From: an uncultured Actinomyces sp.
GTDB taxonomy: Bacteria > Actinomycetota > Actinomycetes > Actinomycetales > Actinomycetaceae
Direction of reading: 5' to 3'
DNA: 43,175 nt
NCBI GenBank assembly: GCA_938028585.1
Contig: CALIZH010000308.1
Coordinates: 1-43,175, forward strand
Shown: positions 6,776 through 14,800 of the stretch, piece after piece
Numbering within the stretch: the first letter of the stretch is position 1
How the letters are laid out: each line of letters begins with the position of its first letter
The notes under the pieces: model-generated
Seen by the model: the letters and a program-made list of their open reading frames with translations, nothing else
Database searches by the model: none
What the model was told of the DNA's origin: nothing
Position numbers and translations under genes: made by a program

Positions 6776-7136
6776 TGTCCTCACCCCACGCGTCGAATCC
6801 GTCCGCAGCGCCCTGGTAGGTGATGGTCCGCCTACCCCAGTTGATCCTGAGCTTTACGCGCTTCTTCTTGATGGTGATCAACTTGACACCGTCAGCCTTG
6901 GGCCCGATGTAGACGCACTCCCCGTCGATGAAGAGATCCTCGATCTCCCACTTACGCTCGCCCTCGGGAGAGTACCAAGTGAAGGTCCACCCGGTGGCGT
7001 CGTAGTTTCGGAGAGAGAATGGTGAGTCAGACATCAGTGTTACCTCGCTGTATCGAATGTCGTGTCGGATGTACGTCTCTGCGGTCTCTACGAGGTAGTT
7101 GTGTACCTCTTGCATGTTCTCATCGTGTGAGCTCAT
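6768..7136 (-). CDS. Hypothetical phage protein (about 122 aa)
   Basis: Unrecognised. An N-terminal acidic helix (HDENMQEVHNYLVETAETYI) is followed by a beta-strand-rich body ending in basic strands (IKKKRVKLRINWGRR). It appears to be a diverged paralogue of the downstream neighbour. The ATG at 7136 has an excellent GGAGGTG ribosome binding site. A GTG three bases earlier is also possible. It overlaps the neighbouring genes on both sides, which marks an operon. Confidence 0.6.
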   Translation of the reverse strand: MSSHDENMQEVHNYLVETAETYIRHDIRYSEVTLMSDSPFSLRNYDATGWTFTWYSPEGERKWEIEDLFIDGECVYIGPKADGVKLITIKKKRVKLRINWGRRTITYQGAADGFDAWGEDNG

Positions 7137-7485
7137 CACCGAGCACCTCCAGACGATCCTTGATGTGGTTCAGTACAGCTTGGATATCTTTCGTGTCGAA
7201 AGACGAAATGGCGTCGCACACTTCCTTCACCGCGGTCTCGCGGGCCTTAAGGGACACGAAGTGGAAACGACCCTCGTGCTCGTACTTCCTCCAGTGTTTG
7301 TGAGAAAGCCGCATGTGGATGTTGCAGTTCTCGTCCAGGAAGTACCACGCCGTCTCCGTCATAGCGATGGTCTTGATGGAGTCGTAGATGTTGTCATAGC
7401 TCCCGATCGACGGGCAAAGACCCGATGCCGAGTACCAGCTTGAGAGAACGAGCTCGCCGTTGACGAGAGGGTAGGTGGTGTTCAT
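7120..7485 (-). CDS. Hypothetical phage protein (121 aa)
   Basis: Unrecognised soluble protein. The N-terminal half has many Ser and Tyr residues, there is a His/Lys/Arg cluster in the middle (MRLSHKHWRKYEHEGRFHF), and the C-terminal helix runs from about residue 80 to the end. The ATG has AAAAGGAGCACCACC before it. It belongs to the early block of small genes, and no membrane or catalytic motif is visible. Confidence 0.6.
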   Translation of the reverse strand: MNTTYPLVNGELVLSSWYSASGLCPSIGSYDNIYDSIKTIAMTETAWYFLDENCNIHMRLSHKHWRKYEHEGRFHFVSLKARETAVKEVCDAISSFDTKDIQAVLNHIKDRLEVLGDELTR

Positions 7486-7504
7486 GGTGGTGCTCCTTTT
7501 ATGG

Positions 7505-8050
7505 TCAGTGTGTGAAGATCTGGTCGAAGTCTACAACATACACACCGTCATTGTCGTAGACCTTGGCTTCCGTGGTGCCGGGAATATACATGAAGTGCTC
7601 GTCGCGGATGTCGTTGTGTCCCTTCAGAACAACCCAGTCAGACGAACCATCCCAGTAGTAGTCGTGGGCGTGGAATGTCTCGTTACCATCAATATTGATG
7701 GAGATCTCAAACTTCTCGCCGGAAGCAGAAAGCTCACCCCATCGCTTAATGGCGTCAGACATCTTGACGATCTCGGGATTCTTGTCCAACTTCTTCAGAC
7801 GATATGTCTTGATGTCGACTCGTCCGCACGGCTCAATCGTGATGTCCTCGGGATAGATACCCACCTCTCGGCGAATAGTCTCGTTCACGAAAAGACCGTA
7901 GAACGTTACGATATCGTCTCCTGCCGGAGTCCGCTCGAGCTCAACGTCCGTAACGACAAACGGCTCCTCCCGAGCATACACCCCTAGAATTCGAGGGTAG
8001 TAGTAGTTGTCGAGGTCGTTCTTGATCGTGGTGAAAATGTTGTCGCTCAT
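7505..8050 (-). CDS. Hypothetical phage protein (181 aa)
   Basis: Unrecognised, beta-rich and acidic, with an IYPEDITIEPCGRVDIKTY core and a C-terminal strand pattern (EAKVYDNDGVYVVDFD). It is the first of three genes of nearly equal size (181, 182 and 183 codons) in tandem. Clear sequence identity among them is not evident by eye, although composition and strand pattern are similar. The ATG overlaps the stop of the upstream gene as TAATG. Confidence 0.6.
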   Translation of the reverse strand: MSDNIFTTIKNDLDNYYYPRILGVYAREEPFVVTDVELERTPAGDDIVTFYGLFVNETIRREVGIYPEDITIEPCGRVDIKTYRLKKLDKNPEIVKMSDAIKRWGELSASGEKFEISINIDGNETFHAHDYYWDGSSDWVVLKGHNDIRDEHFMYIPGTTEAKVYDNDGVYVVDFDQIFTH

Positions 8051-8598
8051 TACAGTACATCCTTCGTCGCTGTGAACTTGTGCATGTTTTCAGAGTCGCG
8101 TTGCCAAAGCATCTTCTTTCCGGACGAGAACCGCCTGACATAGCCGTCCTTCTTTCGGATAAGCTCCATCGCGATGATCCACGATGCTTCTTCCGAAGAC
8201 TCTCGAATAGCGGCTATATAGTACGACTCATCGTCCAGAATGACTTCGATACGTCGGTTCAACCCATCATATATATCGAATATGCACAGAAGTTCGCTCG
8301 ATGTAACTCGAAGCTCCTCATCGATGGTGATGATCATCCGACCCGCATAATCCGGCTCAGCCTTAGTGACCTTGATCTTCTCATAGTCATACAGAAGAGT
8401 CCAATACTCGATAGCGAGATCTTCAACATCCACGCCGGTGAATCGAACCCCGTGTTCGTCGGTATTGACGTCGTAGATCATATAGATCTTGTCTTCGTTG
8501 GAGTCCTTGATGAAGTAGTTGGTGCAAGCCTTAGAGCCTTCTTCCAACTTCTTCATGTAGTTGATGACGTCCTGCTTGGTGACGAGATATTCAGCCAT
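8050..8598 (-). CDS. Hypothetical phage protein (182 aa)
   Basis: Unrecognised acidic protein with alternating strands (DKIYMIYDVNTDEHGVRFTG, RMIITIDEELRVTSSELLCIF). The C-terminus is basic (RRFSSGKKMLWQRDSE). The start is ATG with GAGGAGTAGACC upstream. It is the middle member of the run of three similar-sized genes. No motif suggests an enzyme. Confidence 0.6.
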   Translation of the reverse strand: MAEYLVTKQDVINYMKKLEEGSKACTNYFIKDSNEDKIYMIYDVNTDEHGVRFTGVDVEDLAIEYWTLLYDYEKIKVTKAEPDYAGRMIITIDEELRVTSSELLCIFDIYDGLNRRIEVILDDESYYIAAIRESSEEASWIIAMELIRKKDGYVRRFSSGKKMLWQRDSENMHKFTATKDVL

Positions 8599-8609
8599 TG
8601 GTCTACTCC

Positions 8610-9161
8610 TCAGTGTAGTGGTGCTTTGAGGGTTGTCTTGTTGACAAAGTACTCGCCTTCGAGCAGATAAGTATGCGGCTCGTCTTGCGGGATAATCTTC
8701 GTCTCTGAAGTGACCACGATAATATGCAGATCGTTCGAATGGCTCTCACAAGCCTCGATAACCGCGATGGAGTGGTCTTCGTCGATACAGCGAATATCAG
8801 ACCAGGTGTAGTTCCCGAGTCCATTAGATCGCCGGAACTGCATGACAACCCCGTCGACCGCAGCCTCTCTACGATACCGCTCAAGACGATCGGCGGTCCT
8901 GTTCGAGAGAACCATGATGTTCTGACCGTCCGTAACGATCTGTTGGTAATCAGGATATGATCGCCGAATGACAGTTCGCGTATCACGGTCGAGAAGGGTC
9001 AGCTCAATCTCGCCGTCGTACTGCTCGATGGTCCAGTCGAAACAGTGGTTGTAGTCCAGCAGAATAAACGGTCGAGACTCGTCAGGGATGTTGATAAGAA
9101 TGCGCTTGTCGTTGGAATCCTGCGTGTCGAAGAGTTCTGGGATGTCGTTTACAGTCTTCAT
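8610..9161 (-). CDS. Hypothetical phage protein (183 aa)
   Basis: Unrecognised soluble protein, rich in Asp/Glu and aromatic residues, with a central DRLERYRREAAVDGVVMQFRR segment. It starts at ATG with AAGGAGACCACACC upstream, just after the hairpin at 9188-9227. It heads the run of three similar-sized genes. Confidence 0.6.
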   Translation of the reverse strand: MKTVNDIPELFDTQDSNDKRILINIPDESRPFILLDYNHCFDWTIEQYDGEIELTLLDRDTRTVIRRSYPDYQQIVTDGQNIMVLSNRTADRLERYRREAAVDGVVMQFRRSNGLGNYTWSDIRCIDEDHSIAVIEACESHSNDLHIIVVTSETKIIPQDEPHTYLLEGEYFVNKTTLKAPLH

Positions 9162-9187
9162 GGTGTGGTCTCCTTAAAGTCGGGCAA

Positions 9188-9227
9188 GGGAGGGGCTCTC
9201 AGATTCGAAGATCCAAGAACCCCTCCC
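9188..9227 (-). terminator. Intercistronic hairpin (family 2)
   Basis: GGGAGGGGCTCT and AGAACCCCTCCC form a 12-bp stem (one G-U pair in minus-strand RNA). The arm and loop (TTCTTGGATC) are clearly related to the hairpin at 6056-6094. It separates the ssDNA-binding-like gene from the next gene and lacks a strong U-run. Confidence 0.55.
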
Positions 9228-9247
9228 CGGAAAATACGAGAAGTCTA

Positions 9248-9730
9248 TTACTCCTCGTAGCCGTCAGGAACTTCCGGTCCGAAGTCCTGGTTGTACTCGA
9301 TATCGAGCTCGTCCTCACGAATGGTGATGTACATCGTCTTGAGGTACGCCTTCACCCCTCGAGCGTTCTCCATCTCCCACTCGTAAGGGTTGATGGTCAG
9401 ATCGATCTTCTCGATATCGGTGTAGTCGATAAGGTTGACTGTGTCCTCATCAATAACCGTCCGCTTGCGCCCCTGGTTAGAGATGAAGATAATGCGCGGA
9501 GGCTTGACTCGGTAGGAAACCTCTACGGGAAGATGGAACGCCGGATCCTCATCAGGGTCTCGCTGCTTGAGAGCCTTGACGTTGAATCCCATTCCGCTGA
9601 GCTCGTCCGCCTCGTTCTGATTGAGGAGAATGGAGAATGTCCGCTTCCCTCCAGACGGGTTGAACTTGGTGGGGGATCCTGCGAAATTGCGGAATATGAT
9701 CCGGACATTACGAAGTGTGACGTCGTTCAT
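9248..9730 (-). CDS. Phage single-stranded DNA-binding-like protein
   Basis: The 160-residue protein has the pattern of a widespread phage family often annotated as ssDNA-binding: NVRIIFRNFAG at the N-terminus, a FSILLNQNEAD strand-helix, LPVEVSYRVKPPRIIFISNQG in the middle, and a GVKAYLKTMYITIREDEL strand near an acidic C-terminus (EYNQDFGPEVPDGYEE). Such an acidic tail is typical of proteins that contact polymerase or helicase partners. It would coat ssDNA during replication. The start is ATG with CAGGAGTACCCAA upstream. The family call is from memory of sequence pattern. Confidence 0.65.
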   Translation of the reverse strand: MNDVTLRNVRIIFRNFAGSPTKFNPSGGKRTFSILLNQNEADELSGMGFNVKALKQRDPDEDPAFHLPVEVSYRVKPPRIIFISNQGRKRTVIDEDTVNLIDYTDIEKIDLTINPYEWEMENARGVKAYLKTMYITIREDELDIEYNQDFGPEVPDGYEE

Positions 9731-9971
9731 TTGGGTACTCCTGTGGTTGTAGTCTAACGTGTTCTGCGATCCCTGAAGACAGATGCGCCATCCAATATGA
9801 CGCCTTCAACAAGGCCAAAGCATTCATTCGAGTATCTTCCTCGTCAAGAACCGCTTCGGCTGTCCTGTTGATCTTCTCCAGAGTGATTCGGATTTGCTTC
9901 ATTCGGGAAGACTTATATCGGGCCCCTAACTTGAGAGGCCCGACACAGTCATCGTCGCTCTTCGAGCACAT
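9708..9971 (-). CDS. Hypothetical phage protein (about 87 aa)
   Basis: Unrecognised. The conserved-looking core is helical (QIRITLEKINRTAEAVLDEE followed by NALALLKASYWMAHL). The start is uncertain: ATG at 9971 preceded at a distance by GAGGAC, or ATG at 9902 giving 64 residues without a clear ribosome binding site. It overlaps the genes on both sides. No membrane helix or catalytic motif. Confidence 0.5.
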   Translation of the reverse strand: MCSKSDDDCVGPLKLGARYKSSRMKQIRITLEKINRTAEAVLDEEDTRMNALALLKASYWMAHLSSGIAEHVRLQPQEYPNERRHTS

Positions 9972-10164
9972 TCGCGATTGCGTCCTCAATCTCGTTGAGA
10001 ATCTCGGCTTGCCTCGTAGGCTCAACGTTCCGCCAGAAGTCGACGTGGACGAAAATATCCGCTGAAGGCGCGCTGTCCTTCATGGTTGACCGTCGGCTTT
10101 CGGTGGAGATGTTGAATCCTCGAATCGTGAGATTCTTACCATCCAGGATATCGACAGCGTTCAT
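9949..10164 (-). CDS. Small conserved phage protein (71 aa)
   Basis: Unrecognised. The second half, a strand (IFVHVDFWRNV) followed by a helix (QAEILNEIEDAIANVLEE), resembles the same region of the 60-residue product of the next gene upstream, so the two may be diverged paralogues. The start is ATG with AAGGAGTACAACTG upstream, overlapping the preceding stop as TGATG. Confidence 0.6.
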   Translation of the reverse strand: MNAVDILDGKNLTIRGFNISTESRRSTMKDSAPSADIFVHVDFWRNVEPTRQAEILNEIEDAIANVLEERR

Positions 10165-10346
10165 CAGTTGTACTCCTTAATAATCTCGGCAACAGCCTCG
10201 TCCAGCTTGTCCATGATAGCCTTCTTCTCTTCAATCGTCTTGCCGGGCTCGAAGTTCATAGTAACGGTCATCTCTCCAAAAGTCTCATCGGGAGAAATAA
10301 CGCATACGATGCGGCTCTCGCCGGTCGTGACGAGCATCTTGCTCAT
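10164..10346 (-). CDS. Small conserved phage protein (60 aa)
   Basis: Unrecognised. It has two short strands and a C-terminal acidic helix (EKKAIMDKLDEAVAEIIKEY). It has the strand-helix pattern of the 71-residue neighbour. The start is ATG with AGAAAGGACACCATC directly after a hairpin, so this gene follows the end of the small membrane-protein cassette at 10.4-10.6 kb. Confidence 0.6.
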   Translation of the reverse strand: MSKMLVTTGESRIVCVISPDETFGEMTVTMNFEPGKTIEEKKAIMDKLDEAVAEIIKEYN

Positions 10347-10371
10347 GATGGTGTCCTTTCTTGTGAAGACC

Positions 10372-10393
10372 CTATCCGCTGTGTTGCGGATAG
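10372..10393 (-). terminator. Cassette hairpin F (possible weak terminator)
   Basis: CTATCCGC pairs with GCGGATAG over 8 bp around AACACA. In minus-strand RNA it is followed by GGTCTTCAC, a shortened form of the GGTCTTTCATTTT tail seen after hairpins D and E. It closes the transcription unit of the 57-residue membrane protein. Confidence 0.5.
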
Positions 10394-10406
10394 AATCTGA
10401 TCTGAA

Positions 10407-10580
10407 TCAGTGGGTGGTCATGGCGGGTCGAGGGGCGGCACCCCGATCTTCGGTTGGCTCTTCGCTCCAACGCCATAGAACGACGGCCAGCCGGGAGAGG
10501 CAAGCAATCGCAAAGAATAGCGAGAAAACGAAAATGGCAACACAAACATCGGTGATGCCGCCCGGTTCGATGGTGAACAT
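10407..10580 (-). CDS. Small membrane protein of moron-like cassette F (57 aa)
   Basis: A 57-residue frame starts at ATG 10580 with AGAAAGGACGCCTC upstream. It encodes a short extracytoplasmic-type N-terminus, one hydrophobic segment (about residues 11-36, with VAIFVFSLFFAIACL) and a charged, Pro-rich tail (SEEPTEDRG). The 31-bp promoter-like element lies 17 bp upstream of the start codon and hairpin F lies 14 bp after the stop, so it forms its own transcription unit. A membrane role such as superinfection exclusion is possible but not shown. Confidence 0.65.
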   Translation of the reverse strand: MFTIEPGGITDVCVAIFVFSLFFAIACLSRLAVVLWRWSEEPTEDRGAAPRPAMTTH

Positions 10581-10596
10581 GAGGCGTCCTTTCTGT

Positions 10597-10627
10597 GGTG
10601 GTCACTATGCCCCATGTTTTTGTCGCG
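10597..10627 (-). promoter_or_regulatory. 31-bp promoter-like element, copy F
   Basis: On the minus strand: CGCG, two free bases, AAAAACAT, four free bases, then CATAGTGACCACC (consensus CATAATGACCACC). It lies between the stop of the 51-residue gene and the start of the 57-residue membrane protein gene. CATAGT would be the -10 box. There is no -35 hexamer. Confidence 0.7.
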
Positions 10628-10631
10628 AATA

Positions 10632-10787
10632 TCAGTGCGCAGTCACGTATTCTCGAGGATCCTGAGCATACGACAACAGGCGATCGATCTCTTCAGGCTC
10701 GAGCTTCTCGAGGATCGTGGCGGGCATCACCTCGTCGTTACCGGACTGTAGGATCTGAAAGGGTGTCTTCTTGTCGTTGTCACTCAT
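10632..10787 (-). CDS. Small hypothetical phage protein (51 aa)
   Basis: The frame opens at ATG 10787 and encodes a short soluble protein beginning MSDNDKKTPFQILQSG, with the helical segment EKLEPEEIDRLLSYA near the C-terminus. The ribosome binding site would be GGAGAGATCG within the upstream gene. Its stop is 5 bp before promoter-like element F. Function unknown. Confidence 0.55.
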   Translation of the reverse strand: MSDNDKKTPFQILQSGNDEVMPATILEKLEPEEIDRLLSYAQDPREYVTAH

Positions 10788-10962
10788 CGATCTCTCCGTT
10801 CGCTTCTAGTGTCTCCAACTTCTTGAGAAGCTCTTCGGCTTGCTTCTCCCAGATCGAGGACTGGTTTCGTTCCTCGAGAGCCATCTGCATGAGATGCCGA
10901 GCTGCGTTCTTGTGCTCGGTCATCTTGGTCATGCACTTGTCAATTTCCTCAAGCAGACTCAT
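10780..10962 (-). CDS. Small coiled-coil phage protein (60 aa)
   Basis: The protein is almost entirely helical with heptad-like spacing (LEEIDKCMTKMTEHKNAARH, then QAEELLKKLETLEA), so it probably forms a coiled coil or small helical bundle. The start is ATG with AAGAAGGACGCCG upstream. It overlaps genes on both sides. It resembles no protein I can name. Confidence 0.6.
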   Translation of the reverse strand: MSLLEEIDKCMTKMTEHKNAARHLMQMALEERNQSSIWEKQAEELLKKLETLEANGEIDE

Positions 10963-11164
10963 CGGCGTCCTTCTTCTTAGCGAGAACCTGAGACGCGTAA
11001 GACCTCGTGGCGTTAATTCCTTCCTGAATCATTCCGGCATATAGCTGAACGATCTTGACGAAGTCGATACGTTCTAGGCTTCCTTGGGTGAGGTGGAACA
11101 CGATATCCACTCCGCCGTCTTCGGTGTCGACAACCTTTAAGTCGTCGGGGTTGTACAGACTCAC
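10949..11164 (-). CDS. Hypothetical phage protein (71 aa)
   Basis: I choose the GTG at 11164, which overlaps the upstream stop as GTGA and has GAAGGAG five bases before it. A longer frame from 11203 would overlap the neighbour needlessly. The product has a short strand pair (LKVVDTEDGGVDIVFHL) and a long C-terminal helix ending in KKKDADESA. Function unknown. Confidence 0.55.
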   Translation of the reverse strand: MSLYNPDDLKVVDTEDGGVDIVFHLTQGSLERIDFVKIVQLYAGMIQEGINATRSYASQVLAKKKDADESA

Positions 11165-11475
11165 TTCGTCTCCTTCGGAAGTCGGTTTGTGACCGTGTGA
11201 CACTCCTTAGGAACCAGGAGAATATCGTTATTCGCCCGAAAGCGGAACATGACCCACTCGTCCTTAGGATAACGGAAGACCTGCCCGCCTTCATCCGCGA
11301 ATCGAAACTCGCCGGCCTTGGTGGGAAGCGGGGTGACGTTCCGCATACAAGTACCCGTGCCATCCGCCGGGTCAATAACCACGATAGCGATCTTGGGGCG
11401 CTTGTCGTCCATATACAGCTTCTCGTCTGCGGTGGACAGGCTGTTGGCGCTTGTAATATAGAAAGAGGTGCTCAT
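11161..11475 (-). CDS. Hypothetical phage protein (104 aa)
   Basis: The likely start is ATG 11475 (MSTSFYITSANSL) with AAAAGGATTCG upstream, rather than an upstream in-frame codon. The protein is beta-rich, with KIAIVVIDPADGTGT and WVMFRFRANNDILLVPK segments. It has no recognised domain. It lies in the string of small genes directly downstream of the replication protein. Confidence 0.55.
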   Translation of the reverse strand: MSTSFYITSANSLSTADEKLYMDDKRPKIAIVVIDPADGTGTCMRNVTPLPTKAGEFRFADEGGQVFRYPKDEWVMFRFRANNDILLVPKECHTVTNRLPKETK

Positions 11476-11768
11476 TTTCGAATCCTTTTCGGAATGTTGT
11501 ACTCGTCGATCAGTGCGTCTAGAAAATCGCAAAGATCTTCGTTCATTCGGTCGATTGTCGCTCGGTTACGAACCTTGGGGATCGTGATCTCGATGGTATA
11601 CCCATTAGTGTTCCCCCCACGGGGAAGAACCCTCGATTTTACTCGAAGAGTCTTCCCCATGGAGTTCTTAATCCACTTACGGGCAAAGGTAAGCTCTTGC
11701 GCAGGCTCCCCTTCATCATCGTCTCCGATCTGGGCAAGAATATCCGCAGCGGAAACAATGAGGCTCAT
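11472..11768 (-). CDS. Hypothetical phage protein (98 aa)
   Basis: Unrecognised. An acidic N-terminal helix (DILAQIGDDDEGEPAQEL) precedes a basic central strand region (KTLRVKSRVLPRGG, TIEITIPKVRNRATI) and a C-terminal helix that ends IPKRIRK. The start is ATG overlapping the upstream stop as ATGA, with GGGAGATGCG before it. The basic middle could bind nucleic acid, but that is only a suggestion. Confidence 0.55.
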   Translation of the reverse strand: MSLIVSAADILAQIGDDDEGEPAQELTFARKWIKNSMGKTLRVKSRVLPRGGNTNGYTIEITIPKVRNRATIDRMNEDLCDFLDALIDEYNIPKRIRK

Positions 11769-11875
11769 CGCCGACGCATCTCCCTAACGAAGATCCAGAT
11801 AAGCCACAGACCACTTGTGATCGTGATCATGAAAATGTCAAAGAGGAAGTTTCCGAGACCGTAACGTCGTCCCAT
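11765..11875 (-). CDS. Very small membrane protein (36 aa)
   Basis: A 36-residue frame begins at ATG 11875 with GAAAGGACAACAATC before it. It has one hydrophobic helix (about residues 9-29, FLFDIFMITITSGLWLIWIF) flanked by arginines (MGRRYG and REMRRR), the pattern of a single-pass inner-membrane microprotein. It is the first gene after the large replication gene. Function unknown. Confidence 0.6.
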   Translation of the reverse strand: MGRRYGLGNFLFDIFMITITSGLWLIWIFVREMRRR

Positions 11876-11888
11876 GATTGTTGTCCTT

Positions 11889-14800
11889 TCAGGCTGCCTT
11901 GACGAATTCCTCGAAATCGCCAAACTTGTTGATGGTGGCCACTGCCGTATCGACCAGCGACCGTGCGTAAGTCTTATCGATCCATTCGGGCTTGTTCGCC
12001 TTCTCGATAAGAGTTGCGTCCTCCCACTTGTATCCCTTGGTACCGGTGACGTCCGCATAGGTCTGGGTCTTCTCATTGTAACGCTTCAGGGCTCCACCCG
12101 GAATACCAGGCTCGTCCTTCACGGGAACAAAGAGACCGACTCGACCGATGAAGCTGAAGTGGGAGTGATCCGGGTCATCTCTCTGAATATACATCTTCGA
12201 GGTGACCGACTTAGCTTCGCAGTAGTCACGGAATGTGAGCTCCTCATGGGAGAAGAGCTGCTTGAATACGACCGGGTGCTGGAACTGTGCCCCGGTGGCA
12301 GTCCAATCGCCGTCCTTATACTTTGCAATATAAACGGCATCGTTGACGAGACACATACGCTCATAGGTGGCCTCGTGCTCGAACTCGTACCCATACTTCT
12401 TCCCGAAGTCAATAACCTTCTGAATAATCTCAGGAGTTGCCTCGGGAATCTTGATGGAGTCCGTCTTAATATGTGCGACGGTGAACCCTTCATTCTCGAC
12501 GTACTCGAGAAGATCCACCATGAACAAAGCACCCCGCTTGGCGACGATGTTATCGACGTTCCTCGGGTCACGGAAGGCGTTCGGGAACTTAGCAGCTGTC
12601 AGACCGTAGACACTGTTGATAACAATCTTCAGCGAGTCCGCAAGCGCCTTGTTGTCCACACCCTCATCGAGGAACTGTGAGAGAACACCGTTCAGAAGAG
12701 TGCGGGCCTTCTCGTGATCGCCACGCTTGATGGCGACTCGAGCCTGCTTGATCTCCGAATATCGCTTCGTGTACTCATCCCCGAATAGGTTGAGGTTCTC
12801 GATGCTGGAGGGGTGCATACTGGCAACGTCGAGGAGCGCAACGTTGTAGTAAATGCCCGGCTTCGCATGGACGAACCCACCCTCACCGGTAACGAAGCCT
12901 TTATAGGTAGACTCCATACCGAGGATACGGCCCTCATCATTCACCTTCTGTTTGTACTCGTATCCGGGGAACTCCTTCCGCAGGTCTGTATAAACAAACT
13001 GGCTCTGCGGATGGCGGTTGTTTCCAAATACAATCTTGGTAGTGTGAGCGTTTGTTGAGGCATTGATCGGAAGCCCCGAGATCTTAGCCAGAATCTCTCG
13101 AGCGACCCAATCCTCATGACGAGCGTCGAAGACCGCTTCGGTAGCAATAACATCGTTATCACAGTACTCAGCGACCTTGATCCACTTGTCCTCCGGAACG
13201 GGCTCATCCCAAGGATAGTCCAGCTCCTTGTGTACCAGACCGAGTTCGATCTCCCACTTCTTGAGGGACTGCTTCTTCGAGGCGAAGTCGTAAATATCCG
13301 CGTAGCTCATGTTGTAAGCCTCGGCGAACATTGCGTCCTTCTCGCCGTTGATGATCCGCTGGCTCAGCTGGAACAACTCGTAGTTGTTGTAACCGAGCAT
13401 TCGTCCATACATGATATGGTTATCGTACCGACGGCAGTTGAACCCAACCAGCTTGAACTTGAGAAGCGGCTCAAGCTCTTCCGCAGTCGGGTTGATCATC
13501 CGAGCGACCTTCTTGGATCCCCTGACCTTCCAGTTCACAAGGAACAGGTTGGGGAACACCTCGACGTCCCAGAAGACAATATCGCCATCCGGATCTTTGC
13601 GCTTCTCCTGGACAATCTCACGGAACTCCTCCTCGTTCTTCTTGCCGCAGAAATGCATCTGCTCGATAAGCTTGAGGCAGTACTCGCTCTGATTGGTGGA
13701 GTTCGCAGCGAACCGAATAACGGTCGGCTTCATGACGCGAAGGTCGTAATCCATACCCTGCTCGTACGCATCGTCCAAGACCTTCTTGATGAAGTCCACA
13801 GACGGACGAGTGGCTGGATGGATCTCCTTCTTAAGGTTTCGAACAATAAGATCTCGGAGCGTGTCCTCGTTCTTCATCACCTGAACATCGATCACTTTGC
13901 GCTCCTTGAGTGGTAGCCCCTCCGATATCGTCGCAACCGGTATATCATTGCATAGCGACAATCGACGCCGGAGACTAGCCTTGCCCGAGAACACCTTGAC
14001 TTCGATGTTGTCGTCGTACATGGCTGAGAGCTGCGTAGGATCGCCCTCGTAGATGTAGTGGAGGTGGATGCCGCTACCGCCTTTACTATACTCTGCATAG
14101 GTTGGCGGCCACTTGGACGCAGCTTCGAGATTGCGCTCCTTACTCTTTTCGCCGTCGACCTTAAGATCGAAATCGATGACGATATGATTGACCGGCGGTC
14201 TGACGTAGTGCTCTTCCTTCGTGTCGATGTCGCTGAGAACGGTGTCCACACTGTCCCATTTGCTAGCAGGTATTCCGTCCCGCGCCAACTGAGCAGGACA
14301 ACTAGCGAGATCATCGTCAAGAAGAGACACAGACTTATCCAGTTCAAGACGGTACTCCTTCTTGGGTTCTGCGTGCAATTCTGTGATGTTGAACAGGTCG
14401 AGCTTGATTGACTGGTAGAAGTTGTTAACCTTCGATCCCGAGTCAGTTCGAGACTGTTGCTTGAAAATATGGAAGAACGCCTTGAACTCGTCCTTGAACT
14501 TGTTCTTAGGCATCCGATTGATGTTGCTCTCCTCGCAGTATTCCTGATACCGAGCATAAGCGGATCTGAGTGAGATTCCGCCGTCAAACTCGTCAAGATT
14601 ATCCTCCACAAATGCGTACAAGAAGTTTGTCTTGTACATCATTGAGAGGGGTTTATATGCGTCATAGTAATGAGGACCATAATGCTTATAAACCTCGATG
14701 CAGTGCGTAGCGAGCTCACCGAGATGAGCGTAGATATCACGAACGAGTTGATCGTACTCACCATGAGGAACACGGTTTCCCGAAGGACAAATATCGATCA

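Noticed and set aside
10372..10615. Alternative minus-strand frames of 77 and 65 codons over the cassette F gene
   Set aside because: The 57-codon frame has the AGAAAGGAC ribosome binding site at proper spacing and a clear membrane helix. The others start inside the promoter element or lack a binding site.
11874..12680. 268-codon plus-strand frame, and a similar 266-codon frame at 13116-13916
   Set aside because: Both are antisense to polymerase motifs and have no start signals.
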